Assembly: GCA_934526015.1 (NCBI GenBank)
Contig: CAKSZY010000023.1
Location: forward strand, 1-32,379
DNA length: 32,379 nucleotides
Direction of reading: 5' to 3'
DNA from: an uncultured Dokdonella sp.
GTDB lineage: Bacteria; Pseudomonadota; Gammaproteobacteria; Xanthomonadales; Rhodanobacteraceae
This document shows, piece by piece, positions 18,652-27,511 of this stretch (position 1 is its first letter; every line of letters starts with the position of its first letter). The position numbers were made by a program, and so were the translations under genes. Below the pieces are notes generated by a model. That model ran no database searches and had not been told where the DNA came from. It was given only the letters and a program-made list of their open reading frames with translations.

Positions 18652-21165
18652 ATGGCGAAGAATCTGCTCATCGTCGAATCGCCGGCCAAGGCGAAGACGA
18701 TCAACAAGTACCTCGGCAAGGACTTCCAGGTCCTCGCCTCCTACGGTCATGTGCGCGACCTGGTGCCGAAGGAAGGCGCGGTCGATCCGGACCACCAATT
18801 CCGCATGAACTACGAGGTCATCGAGCGCAACGAGAAGCACGTCGATGCGATTGCCAAGGCGGCCAAGGCGGCCGATTCGCTGTACCTCGCCACCGACCTT
18901 GACCGCGAAGGCGAGGCGATCTCGTGGCACATCGCCGAGATCCTGAAGGCACGCAAGCTGCTCGACGGCAAGCAGGTGCACCGCGTCGTCTTCAGCGAGA
19001 TCACTCCGCGCGCGATCCGCGATGCCGTCGCCAATCCGCGCCCGCTGTCGATGGACCTCGTCAACGCGCAGCAGGCGCGCCGCGCACTCGACTACCTGGT
19101 CGGCTTCAACCTCTCGCCGGTGCTGTGGCGCAAGGTCCAGCGCGGACTCTCCGCCGGGCGCGTGCAATCGCCGGCGCTGCGCATGATCGTCGAGCGCGAG
19201 GAGGAGATCGAGGCGTTCAAGGCACGCGAGTACTGGACCATCGAGGCCGACTGCGCGCATCCGGACCAGCGCTTCACGGCGCGGCTGACGCGCCTGCGCG
19301 GCAAGAAGTTCGAACAGTTCGACATCGGCAACGGCACGGAGGCGGAAGCCGCGCGCAGCGCACTCGAGAAATCCGCGCTGAGCCGCCTGATCGTCGCCAA
19401 CATCGAATCGAAGGAGCGCAAGCGCCGACCGGCGCCGCCGTTCACCACCTCGACCCTGCAGCAGGAAGCCGCGCGCAAGCTCGGCTTTTCGACCAGCCGC
19501 ACGATGAAGATCGCCCAGGGTCTCTACGAGGGCGTGGCGCTCGGCGACAGCGGCGTGGTCGGCCTGATCACCTACATGCGTACCGACGCGGTCTCGTTGT
19601 CGGCCGAGGCGATCCACGAGTTGCGCGAGGTCATCACCGCCGATTTCGGCAACAAGGCGGTGCCGGAAGCACCGCACTACTACCGCAACAAGTCGAAGAA
19701 CGCGCAGGAAGCCCACGAGGCGATCCGGCCGACCTCGGCCGCGCTGCGCCCGCGTGAAGTGGCCGCCTTCCTCAGCGACGAACAGCGCAAGCTCTACGAG
19801 TTGATCTGGAAGCGCACGGTCGCCTGCCAGATGCAGCATGCGACGCTCAACACCGTCAGCGTCGACCTCGACCCCGGCATGGACTCGATGTTCCGCGCCA
19901 GCGGCACGACGGTGGTCGACCCGGGCTTCCTCGCCGTCTACGAGGAGGGTCGCGACCAGAAGAACGCCGAGGACGAGGACGACGGCCGCAAGCTGCCGGC
20001 AATGAAGATCGGCGAGGCCGTGCCGCTGGCGGCGATCGAAGCCGACCAGCACTTCACCGAGCCGCCGCCACGCTATTCCGAGGCCAGCCTGGTCAAGGCG
20101 CTCGAGGAATACGGCATCGGCCGCCCGTCGACCTATGCCAGCATCATCCAGGTCCTGCTCAACCGCGAATACGTGATCCTCGACGCGCGGCGCTTCCGCC
20201 CGACCGATGTCGGTCGCGCGGTCGGCAAGTTCCTCTCCGGCCATTTCGCCCAGTACGTCGACTACGACTTCAGCGCGAAGCTCGAGGACGAACTCGATGC
20301 GGTCAGCCGCGGCGAAGAGGACTGGGTACCGCTGCTGGAGAAATTCTGGAAACCGTTCAAGGCAACCGTCGACGACAAGAGCGAAACGGTCGACCGTTCG
20401 GAGGCGACCGGCGCGCGCGAACTCGGCACCGATCCGAAATCCGGCAAGCCCGTGCAGGTCCGCCTCGGCCGCTACGGACCGTTCGCGCAGATCGGCACCA
20501 AGGACGACGAGGAAAAGCCGACCTTCGCCTCGCTGCGCCCCGGCCAGAGCATGCACACGATCACCCTCGAGGAAGCGCTCGAGCTGTTCAAGCTGCCGCG
20601 CAAGCTCGGCAAGACCGACGATGGCGAGGAGATCACGGTCGGCATCGGCCGCTTCGGCCCGTTCGTCAAGCACGGCGCGATGTACGCCTCGCTGAAGCCG
20701 GAGGATGACCCCTACACGATCGAACTGCCGCGCGCCCTCGAACTCGTGCGCGAGAAGGCCGAACTGATCGCCAACCGCACGATCCGCGACTTCGGCAACG
20801 GCATCCAGGTGCTCAACGGCCGCTACGGTCCCTACATCACCGACGGCGAGAAGAACGCGCGCATCCCCAAAGACAAGGAGCCGCGCGAGCTGAGCGAGGC
20901 CGAGTGCATCGAACTGCTCGCCGCCGCGCCGGTGCGGCCGAAGCGCGGCGGACGATTCACCAAGGGGCGTGCCGGCAAGAACGCGGCGACCGAGGCGAGG
21001 CCGGCCGGGGCGGCGGCGAAGAAGGCGCCGGCGAAGAAGGCCGCAAAGAAGGCGGCGAAAAAGGCGGTGAAGAAAGCGCCGGCCAAGAAGGCGGTGACGA
21101 AAACCGCGAAGAAGGCAGCGGCGACGAAATCCGCGCGCAAGCGTGCGGCGGGGAGTGCAGGCTGA
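18652..21165 (+). CDS. topA: DNA topoisomerase I with histone-H1-like tail
   Basis: Type IA topoisomerase that relaxes negative supercoils. The 837-residue protein has the Toprim domain at the N terminus (LLIVESPAKAKTI, then ATDLDREGEA), the RGLSAGRVQSPALR segment, and the active-site Tyr308 in GLITYMRTD. Residues ~585-730 carry three Topo_C repeats recognisable by LGRYGPF, IGRFGPF and NGRYGPY. No Cys4 zinc fingers are present (only three isolated Cys), unlike E. coli TopA. Residues ~767-837 are a Lys/Ala-rich tail (AKKAPAKKAAKKA type) resembling histone H1 or AlgP/Hc1 tails, which should bind DNA without sequence specificity. tsaC starts 132 bases downstream. Confidence 0.96.
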   Translation: MAKNLLIVESPAKAKTINKYLGKDFQVLASYGHVRDLVPKEGAVDPDHQFRMNYEVIERNEKHVDAIAKAAKAADSLYLATDLDREGEAISWHIAEILKARKLLDGKQVHRVVFSEITPRAIRDAVANPRPLSMDLVNAQQARRALDYLVGFNLSPVLWRKVQRGLSAGRVQSPALRMIVEREEEIEAFKAREYWTIEADCAHPDQRFTARLTRLRGKKFEQFDIGNGTEAEAARSALEKSALSRLIVANIESKERKRRPAPPFTTSTLQQEAARKLGFSTSRTMKIAQGLYEGVALGDSGVVGLITYMRTDAVSLSAEAIHELREVITADFGNKAVPEAPHYYRNKSKNAQEAHEAIRPTSAALRPREVAAFLSDEQRKLYELIWKRTVACQMQHATLNTVSVDLDPGMDSMFRASGTTVVDPGFLAVYEEGRDQKNAEDEDDGRKLPAMKIGEAVPLAAIEADQHFTEPPPRYSEASLVKALEEYGIGRPSTYASIIQVLLNREYVILDARRFRPTDVGRAVGKFLSGHFAQYVDYDFSAKLEDELDAVSRGEEDWVPLLEKFWKPFKATVDDKSETVDRSEATGARELGTDPKSGKPVQVRLGRYGPFAQIGTKDDEEKPTFASLRPGQSMHTITLEEALELFKLPRKLGKTDDGEEITVGIGRFGPFVKHGAMYASLKPEDDPYTIELPRALELVREKAELIANRTIRDFGNGIQVLNGRYGPYITDGEKNARIPKDKEPRELSEAECIELLAAAPVRPKRGGRFTKGRAGKNAATEARPAGAAAKKAPAKKAAKKAAKKAVKKAPAKKAVTKTAKKAAATKSARKRAAGSAG

Positions 21166-21297
21166 GGCCGCGGTCGACAGCGCGGCCGTGACCGATGCGA
21201 CGCACGGCGACCGCCGTGACTCCGCGGCTCGGAGTGTCGCGGACATGCTGATGCCAACCCGGACGGAATGCCGCCGGCGCGGCAGGAAGCCCTCTCG

Positions 21298-21864
21298 ATG
21301 AACGCAGGTTCCGATTCGCTGCACGACGTCGTCGCCGCACTCCGGGGCGGCGGCGTGGTCGCCTACCCGACCGAGGCCGTGTACGGCCTCGGCTGCGATC
21401 CGCGCAATGCATCGGCGTTCGCACGCCTTTTCGCGCTGAAGCAACGCCCGCCGAGCCAGGGGGTGCTGCTGATCGCCGCCGACTTCGCCCAGCTCGAACC
21501 CTGGCTCGATCTCGCGGCGACACCGGCCGCCGCGCTCGAACGTGCCCGCGCCGACTGGCCGGGGCCACACACGTGGATCTTCCCGCGTGCGGCCGACGCG
21601 CCGGCCTGGATCGCCGGCACGCATGCGGGCATCGCCGTGCGGGTCACCGCGCACGCCCCGGCCGCCGCCTTGTGCCGCGCGTTCGGCGCCGCGCTGGTGT
21701 CGACCAGCGCCAACCGCCATGGCGAAGCCCCGGCACGCAGCGCCGCCGAACTGCGCGCGATGTTCCCCGACGGCATCGACGCGATCCTCGATGCCGCCAC
21801 CGGCGGGCTGGAGCGGCCGACGGCGATCCGCGACGCGCTCGACGGCAGCGTCGTGCGCCGCTGA
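21298..21864 (+). CDS. tsaC: threonylcarbamoyl-AMP synthase (TsaC/Sua5/YrdC)
   Basis: TsaC makes threonylcarbamoyl-AMP from Thr, bicarbonate and ATP for the t6A37 modification of ANN-decoding tRNAs. The 188-residue protein is the short TsaC type without a Sua5 C-terminal domain. Signature segments are GGVVAYPTEAVYGLGCDP near the N terminus, LKQRPPSQG, and LVSTSANRHGEAP. The ATG at 21298 has AGGAAG nine bases upstream; the in-frame ATG at 21268 adds ten residues with no support. Position after topA/dprA is the common order in gammaproteobacteria. Confidence 0.94.
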   Translation: MNAGSDSLHDVVAALRGGGVVAYPTEAVYGLGCDPRNASAFARLFALKQRPPSQGVLLIAADFAQLEPWLDLAATPAAALERARADWPGPHTWIFPRAADAPAWIAGTHAGIAVRVTAHAPAAALCRAFGAALVSTSANRHGEAPARSAAELRAMFPDGIDAILDAATGGLERPTAIRDALDGSVVRR

Positions 21865-21934
21865 AGCGGGAGTCCGTGCAGCGCGGACCGGGTGCGGCTG
21901 CGAAGCCGTCGGCGGCGCCCGCACAGGCACCCGC

Positions 21935-21940
21935 TACACT
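21935..21940 (+). promoter_or_regulatory. candidate -10 box for AMP-ligase
   Basis: TACACT in CCGCTACACTTGC lies 85 bases before the start at 22025; no -35 is apparent. Confidence 0.35.
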
Positions 21941-22024
21941 TGCAAGCGCGGCACCTGGCGATGTCGGCCGGCGGCCGCCATCGCGACTGCCCGGATGAAT
22001 GTCAGCAAACCCCGGAGAGGGACC

Positions 22025-23401
22025 ATGTCGGCCGCTTTCGAATACGCCCTGCAGGATACGCCGCGCCTGCCGCTGATCCACCTCGCCACGCCGGGGCGTA
22101 CGCTGGCATGGCGGGACGGCCGTGCCGTCCGTGTCGCCGAGTTCCTCGCCGACGTGGCGGCGACCGCCGCCGTGTTGCCGCCGGCCGGCGACGCAATCAA
22201 CCTGTGCGAGGACCGCTACGCCTTCCTCGTCGCATTCTGCGCGGTCGCCTGCCGTGGCCGCGCCAACCTGTTGCCACCGTCGCGCGCCGCGCAGGCGATC
22301 GACGAGGTGCTCGCCGCGTATCCGGGCAGCTTCACCCTCGGCGATCGTGCCCTGCAGCCGGCGCCTGCCGGATTCGTGCCGTTGCCGCCGCTGGGCGTGC
22401 ACGGGCGGCTCGACGTGGTGCCGAGCCTCCCCGCCGGGCAGGTGGTGGCGATCGGCTTCACTTCCGGCAGCACCGGCCAGCCGAAAGCGAATCCGAAGAC
22501 TTGGGCCTCGTTCCATGCCAGCAACGCACGCAATGTCGAAGCGCTCGCCGGTCTGGACGGGTTCGACCGCGGTGCGATCGTGCACGTGGTCGCCACCGTG
22601 CCGCCGCAGCACATGTACGGCATCGAGCTGTCGATCGTGCTGCCGTTGCTCGGTCCCTGCGCGATCCACAGCGGCCGGCCGCTGTTTCCCGGCGATCTGG
22701 CCGAGGCGCTCGCCGCCGTGCCGGCACCGCGCCTGCTGGTGACGACGCCGGTCCACCTGCGCGCGTTGTTGCGCGATCCGGCGCCGCTGCCGGCGCTGGC
22801 GGCCATCACCTCGGCCACCGCGCCGTTGTCGGTCGACCTCGCGGCCGAAGCCGAAGCGCGCTACCGGGCTCCCGTACTGGAACTGTTCGGATCCACCGAA
22901 ACCTGCGTGATCGCCCGGCGCCGCACCGCCTGCGAATCCGCCTGGCACCTGTATCCGGGCGTGCAGTTGCACCCGCAACCGGACGGCACCCAGGTCGAGG
23001 CGGCCCACCTGCCGCAGCCGGTGGTCCTGCAGGACGTGGTCGAGTTGATCGGCGATGGGCAGTTCCTCCTCCGCGGCCGCCATGCCGACCTGGTCGAGAT
23101 CGCCGGCAAGCGGGCTTCGCTGGCCGACCTGACCCGCCGGGTGCTGGCACTCGATGGCGTCGAGGACGCGATCGTCGTGCAGCTCGATGAGCCCGATCGC
23201 TTCGGCGTGCAGCGCATTGCCGCCCTGGTCGTCGCGCCGGGCCGCGACACGGCCGCCATGCTGCGCGAGTTGCGCGACGCCATGGACGCGGCATTCCTGC
23301 CGCGTCCGCTGCGCAAGGTCGCCGCCCTGCCTCGCAACGAAACCGGCAAGCTGCCGCGGGCGGCGGTGCTGGCCGCGCTGACGGGCACTCGCCGCTCATA
23401 G
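22025..23401 (+). CDS. AMP-dependent acyl/aryl synthetase (AMP-ligase)
   Basis: A 458-residue ANL-superfamily adenylating enzyme, shorter than typical acyl-CoA synthetases (~550). The ATP loop is FTSGSTGQPK (~145-154), the A5-like motif is LFGSTET, and the C-terminal lobe keeps the catalytic Lys in NETGKLPR. Enzymes of this size and style occur in aryl-polyene/xanthomonadin gene clusters, where they activate acids for loading onto ACP, but no ACP, ketosynthase or dehydratase gene is nearby. The substrate is unknown. GGAGAGGGA lies just before the ATG. A candidate -10 at 21935 suggests its own promoter, separate from tsaC. Confidence 0.85.
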   Translation: MSAAFEYALQDTPRLPLIHLATPGRTLAWRDGRAVRVAEFLADVAATAAVLPPAGDAINLCEDRYAFLVAFCAVACRGRANLLPPSRAAQAIDEVLAAYPGSFTLGDRALQPAPAGFVPLPPLGVHGRLDVVPSLPAGQVVAIGFTSGSTGQPKANPKTWASFHASNARNVEALAGLDGFDRGAIVHVVATVPPQHMYGIELSIVLPLLGPCAIHSGRPLFPGDLAEALAAVPAPRLLVTTPVHLRALLRDPAPLPALAAITSATAPLSVDLAAEAEARYRAPVLELFGSTETCVIARRRTACESAWHLYPGVQLHPQPDGTQVEAAHLPQPVVLQDVVELIGDGQFLLRGRHADLVEIAGKRASLADLTRRVLALDGVEDAIVVQLDEPDRFGVQRIAALVVAPGRDTAAMLRELRDAMDAAFLPRPLRKVAALPRNETGKLPRAAVLAALTGTRRS

Positions 23402-23544
23402 CCTTCCGCGCGGGCCGCAGCATCCGTCGACGCGCCGGCCGTGGCTTGATGGTGCGCGCCGGCAGCCGGCCCGCAGCCTGCGGGACATCGACTTCCTGGC
23501 CCGGGCGCGCCGTGGTTGCCTCGCCGCGAGGCGGCGCTTCGCGC

Positions 23545-23582
23545 AAAGAAAAGCCCCGAGGGCCAGGGGGAGCCCTCGGGGC
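23545..23582 (-). terminator. Rho-independent terminator of sRNA and polA
   Basis: A perfect 10-bp stem (GCCCCGAGGG) with a 10-base loop is followed on the minus strand by TTTTCTTT. It would end the sRNA and any read-through from polA, whose stop lies 190 bases upstream. The plus strand lacks a T run, so it is oriented. Confidence 0.85.
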
Positions 23583-23655
23583 GGGGGTCGAAAACCGGTC
23601 TGGGGAGGGACCGATTCCCGGGGGATCCCACCAGGGAGGCGGGGGGATCCGGGGG
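23545..23655 (-). ncRNA. candidate sRNA with three C-rich hairpin loops (sX13-like)
   Basis: On the minus strand three hairpins follow each other and the last ends in TTTTCTTT. Hairpin 1: 7-bp stem, 23644-23650 with 23623-23629, loop containing CCUCCCU. Hairpin 2: 7-bp stem, 23609-23615 with 23594-23600, loop CCUCCCCA. Hairpin 3: 10-bp stem, 23573-23582 with 23553-23562, loop CUCCCCCUGG. Each loop exposes a C-rich stretch that could pair with G-rich Shine-Dalgarno regions. The size (~110 nt) and the three-C-loop design match my recollection of Xanthomonas sX13. It lies downstream of polA, where enterobacteria carry Spot 42. The 5' end is a guess; a fourth hairpin (23653-23658 with 23667-23672) may precede it. 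No clear promoter is seen. Confidence 0.65.
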
Positions 23656-23772
23656 TGCCGTTGCGTGCACCCGAATGATGAGACGCAGCACGGCGAAGGA
23701 AAGTTTCTCCGCGTTCCTTGTTCCAGCGATCAGGTTTATCGACCGTTCACCTCGATGAACGCGAGGCCCGGC

Positions 23773-26523
23773 TCAATGCGCCTCGTCCCAGTTGGCGCCG
23801 ACGCCGACGTCGACCACCAGCGGCACCGCCAGTTCAGCCGCCCGGGCCATGCGCTCGCGCACGCCGTTGCCGATTTCCTCGACATGATCCTCATGCACCT
23901 CCAGCACGAGTTCGTCGTGCACCTGCATGAGCATGCGTGCCTGCGTCGGGCGGTCGAGCAGCCAGTCGTCGACGGCGATCATGGCGCGCTTGATGATGTC
24001 CGCCGCGGTGCCCTGCATGGGGGCGTTGATCGCCGCCCGCTCGGCGCCGGCGCGCTGGGCGGCATTGCGCGAATGGATGTAGTCCAGATGCAGGCGGCGG
24101 CCGAACACGGTTTCGACATGGCCGTCGGCATGCGCCTGCGCGCGCACGCGGTCCATGAATTCGCGAACCCCGGGGTACCGCTGGAAATAGCGCGCGATGT
24201 AGTCCTGTGCTTCGCCGCGACCGATGTCGAGCTGACGGGCGAGACCGAATGCACCCATGCCGTACATGAGGCCGAAATTGATCGCCTTGGCCGCCCGCCG
24301 CTGGTTCGAATCGACCTGTTCCAGCGGCACGCCGAACACCTCGGCGGCGGTCGCCCGATGGATGTCCTGGTTGCCGTGGAAGGCCGACAGCAGGCTGGCG
24401 TCGCCGGACAGGTGGGCCATGATGCGCAGTTCGATCTGCGAATAGTCGGCCGCAAGCACCTTCCATCCGGGCGGAGCGATGAAGGCCTGGCGGATGCGCC
24501 GGCCTTCCTCGGTGCGCACCGGTATGTTCTGCAGGTTCGGATCGACGGAGGAAAGGCGTCCCGTCGCCGCGGTGGCCTGGTGGTAGCTCGTATGCACGCG
24601 ACCGGTAACCGGATTGACGGTTTCGGCGAGCTTGTCGGTGTAGGTCGAGCGCAGTTTGGCGAGGCCGCGGTAGTCGAGGATCACCCGCGGCAATTCGTGC
24701 TCGTGCGCAATCGCCTCCAGCGCCTCCTCGTTGGTCGATGGCTGGCCGGTCGGCGTCTTCGACACCGCCTTCAGCTTCAACTCGTCGAACAGCAGCGCCT
24801 GCAACTGCTTCGGCGAATCCAGGCTGAAGCTGCGTCCGGCGAGTTCGTGGGCGCGCACGGTCAGTTCGTGCATGCGACGGGCCAGTTCCTTGCTTTGCCG
24901 GCGCAGGGCGGCGACATCGACGAGCACGCCGCGCTGCTCCATACGCGCCAGCACCGGCACCAGCGGGATCTCGATCGACACATACACCGACAGCAGCTGC
25001 GGATTCGCGGCGAGCTTCGGATGCAGGGCCTCGTGCAGGCGCAGGGTGATGTCGGCATCCTCGGCGGCATAGCGCGTCGCCGTGTCGATGCCGACCTGCG
25101 AGAACGGAATCTGTTTCGCGCCCTTGCCGGCAACGTCTTCGTAATGAAGGGTCTCGTAGCCGAGATGACGGCGCGCCAGGGTGTCCATGTCGTGGCGAGA
25201 CGCCGTCGAGTTCAGCACGTAGGACTCGAGCATCGTGTCTTCGGAAACGCCACGCACCTCGATTCCGACCCGCGAAAACACGTTGAGATCGTACTTGAGG
25301 TGCTGACCGAGCTTCGGCAGCGCCGGATCCTCCAGCAGCGGTTTCAGCGCGGCAAGCACCTGCGCACGATCGAGCTGTGCCGGTGCCCCCGGGTAGTCGT
25401 GGCCGATCGGCACGTAGGCGGCCTTGCCGGCCTCGACGGCAAACGAGATGCCGACGATCTCGGCGCGCATCGGGTCAAGCGAGGTCGTCTCGGTGTCGAT
25501 GGAGACCAGCGCCGCCGAGCGCAGACGCTCGATCCAGGCGGCAAGTCGCGCCTCGTCGCGGATGCACTCGTACTCGCCCGCGATCGCGGTCGCCGGCGCA
25601 GTCGTCGCGTCACCGGTTGCAGGTGCCGACGGCGCCGGCGTGGACGACTCGTCGGCATCGGCAGGCGGCGCGCGATCCAGCTCCTTCAGTGCGGCGTTGA
25701 ACTCGTACCGGCGGTAGAGCTCGCGCAGCGTGTCCGCTTGGGGCGCACGCAGACCGAGGTCGGTCGGCCCGACGTCGAGGTCGACATCGGTCTTGATCGT
25801 CACCAGTTCGCGCGACAACGGCAGGTGCGGCAACGCCGCACGCAGGTTCTCGCCGATCTTGCCACCCACGTCCGCGGCGGCGGCGATGACGCCGTCAAGC
25901 GAGCCGTGCTCGACCAGCCACTTGGCCGCGGTCTTCGGTCCGCACTTGTCGACGCCCGGCACATTGTCGACCGTATCGCCGGTGAGGGCGAGGAAATCGA
26001 CGATGCGTTCAGGCGGCACGCCGTAGCGGGCAATCACGCCGTCGACGTCGGTCGTCGTGTTGGTCATGGTGTTGACCAGCGTGATGCCGGGCGAAACGAG
26101 CTGGGCGAAATCCTTGTCGCCGGTGGAAATGACCACCTCGATGCCGGCCGTCTCGGCCTGGCGGGCCAACGTGCCGATCACGTCGTCGGCCTCGACGCCC
26201 TGCACGCGCAGGATCGGGAAGCCGAGCGCTGCGACGATCGCCAGCATCGGTTCGACCTGCGCCTTCAACTCCTCCGGAGTGGCCTGGCGGGTTGCCTTGT
26301 AGGCCGGATACATCGCGTCGCGGAAGGTCGGGCCGGGCGCGTCGAGCACGAACGCGACGTGCGCCGGCTTTTCCTTCAGCGTCGAACGCAGCATGTTGAC
26401 CACGCCGAACAGCGCTCCGGTCGGCTCGCCCTGCGCATTGGTCAGCGGCGGCAAGGCGTGGTAGGCGCGGAACAGGTACGACGATCCGTCGATGAGGACG
26501 AGGCGTGGGCGCGACGACGACAT
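23773..26523 (-). CDS. polA: DNA polymerase I
   Basis: A full-length 916-residue Pol I for Okazaki-fragment processing and gap repair. The 5'-3' exonuclease domain covers ~1-290 (LVLIDGSSYLFRAYHALPP, GVEADDVIGTLA, STGDKDFAQLV, LTGDTVDNVPGV). The 3'-5' proofreading domain is intact: D343 and E345 in SIDTETT, the GQHLKYDLNV motif and YAAEDADIT. The polymerase domain has motif A with D693 (DYSQIELR), motif B (RRAAKAINFGLMYG) and motif C with D870/E871 (QVHDELV). The ATG at 26523 has AGGTG upstream. The secreted-protein gene lies 58 bases upstream on the same strand, and a C-rich-loop sRNA candidate lies downstream. Confidence 0.98.
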   Translation of the reverse strand: MSSSRPRLVLIDGSSYLFRAYHALPPLTNAQGEPTGALFGVVNMLRSTLKEKPAHVAFVLDAPGPTFRDAMYPAYKATRQATPEELKAQVEPMLAIVAALGFPILRVQGVEADDVIGTLARQAETAGIEVVISTGDKDFAQLVSPGITLVNTMTNTTTDVDGVIARYGVPPERIVDFLALTGDTVDNVPGVDKCGPKTAAKWLVEHGSLDGVIAAAADVGGKIGENLRAALPHLPLSRELVTIKTDVDLDVGPTDLGLRAPQADTLRELYRRYEFNAALKELDRAPPADADESSTPAPSAPATGDATTAPATAIAGEYECIRDEARLAAWIERLRSAALVSIDTETTSLDPMRAEIVGISFAVEAGKAAYVPIGHDYPGAPAQLDRAQVLAALKPLLEDPALPKLGQHLKYDLNVFSRVGIEVRGVSEDTMLESYVLNSTASRHDMDTLARRHLGYETLHYEDVAGKGAKQIPFSQVGIDTATRYAAEDADITLRLHEALHPKLAANPQLLSVYVSIEIPLVPVLARMEQRGVLVDVAALRRQSKELARRMHELTVRAHELAGRSFSLDSPKQLQALLFDELKLKAVSKTPTGQPSTNEEALEAIAHEHELPRVILDYRGLAKLRSTYTDKLAETVNPVTGRVHTSYHQATAATGRLSSVDPNLQNIPVRTEEGRRIRQAFIAPPGWKVLAADYSQIELRIMAHLSGDASLLSAFHGNQDIHRATAAEVFGVPLEQVDSNQRRAAKAINFGLMYGMGAFGLARQLDIGRGEAQDYIARYFQRYPGVREFMDRVRAQAHADGHVETVFGRRLHLDYIHSRNAAQRAGAERAAINAPMQGTAADIIKRAMIAVDDWLLDRPTQARMLMQVHDELVLEVHEDHVEEIGNGVRERMARAAELAVPLVVDVGVGANWDEAH

Positions 26524-26581
26524 GGAACACCTGCTCGACCACGGGCCGGCAGCTTCGCGCGCGTCGCCGGCAAATGCAATC

Positions 26582-27364
26582 TCAGCAGCCGCTTGCCGCC
26601 GGACTGACCGTGCAGATGTCGAGAGTCAGCTGATCGTCTTCCATCGCCGAGCGGAAGATCACCTCGTTGTTGACGAGCAGGGGCACCGACGGCCGCTCGA
26701 CCACGCCGATGTCGGGATTGACGCGGAAGCGGATCGTCGTGTTTCCGGCTTGCGGTTGGGTCGCGCGCAACGGCACCAGCAGTTCGATGAAAAAGCCGCG
26801 ATGCATGCCCCAGCCCCCGCCGAGGCCACCGAGCGGCGGGCTGATGCGCAAGCCTTCGATTCCCTGGCTGAACGTCTGCGGACAGCCGTAGTCCGGTTCG
26901 CTGGCGAAGTCGATCAGCAGCGGAAACGGTCGCGTCTGGGTCGGAGGCAGACGCGCGAAGCAGAACACCGGATGGTCGGGACCGACCGCCGTGACGACCC
27001 CGGTCGGCAGCAGCAGTTCGATGCCGACCGCGCTGCCGGTGCAGGGGTTGCCCGGGTGGCCGAGCACGAGGTGCGCATAGAAGGTCTCGCCGACTGCCGG
27101 GGTGAAGTTCGGCGGACGCAGGCTGTAGCCTGCGTAACCCTGCACGCGGATTTCCTGGAACGGTGGATCACTGAGGCAGGCCAGGTTCATGCCGATGTTG
27201 AAGATTCCGCCGTTGGTCCAAGGCAGGATGACCTGGGGGGTTTCCGCGGCAAGGCGCGCCTCGACGGGGCCGGTGCATGGCAGCACGGCGAACAGCGCGA
27301 GCAGCAGCGGGCCGGCAAGGCGCAGCGGCCGGGGACGGTTCGGCGGCGAGCGTGAATCGGACAT
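26582..27364 (-). CDS. hypothetical secreted protein with six cysteines
   Basis: A 260-residue protein that I do not recognise. It has an N-terminal signal (basic, Pro-rich start, then a leucine-rich core around 16-30) and a mature part with six Cys, including the last residue, compatible with three disulfides in the periplasm or outside. The sequence is Pro/Gly-rich with alternating hydrophobic residues, suggesting a beta-sandwich fold. CGGAGCAATCGC before the ATG is a good SD. It reads toward polA with a 58-base gap and is divergent from the ECF sigma factor gene over 147 bases, so the sigma factor might control it; that is inference. Confidence 0.7.
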   Translation of the reverse strand: MSDSRSPPNRPRPLRLAGPLLLALFAVLPCTGPVEARLAAETPQVILPWTNGGIFNIGMNLACLSDPPFQEIRVQGYAGYSLRPPNFTPAVGETFYAHLVLGHPGNPCTGSAVGIELLLPTGVVTAVGPDHPVFCFARLPPTQTRPFPLLIDFASEPDYGCPQTFSQGIEGLRISPPLGGLGGGWGMHRGFFIELLVPLRATQPQAGNTTIRFRVNPDIGVVERPSVPLLVNNEVIFRSAMEDDQLTLDICTVSPAASGC

Positions 27365-27479
27365 GCGATTGCTCCGGTATCCGACCTTCTTCTACGCACC
27401 GCAGTGGCGCAAACCCCAATGTGATGCAGTTCCGGGCCGAGCCATGAACCGGCACACCCGCCCGCGGGTCCCGAGCGCA

Positions 27480-27485
27480 TACACT
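27480..27485 (+). promoter_or_regulatory. candidate -10 box for ECF sigma gene
   Basis: TACACT in GCATACACTGCC lies 27 bases before the start at 27512; no -35 at normal spacing. Confidence 0.35.
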
Positions 27486-27511
27486 GCCGCTTTCGGCAAT
27501 CCACTGACCCC

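Noticed and set aside
21166..21297. GC-rich hairpin after topA (GGCCGCG...CGCGGCC)
   Set aside because: A 7-bp stem is present but no T run follows, so I do not call a Rho-independent terminator.
23594..23615. Second hairpin of the sRNA region as a stand-alone terminator
   Set aside because: The stem is followed by only a short T stretch on the minus strand, and it fits better as the middle hairpin of the sRNA, whose true terminator is at 23545-23582.
23446..26607. 1053-residue plus-strand frame opposite polA
   Set aside because: polA on the other strand has every catalytic motif; the plus frame has no recognisable domain and low-complexity composition.
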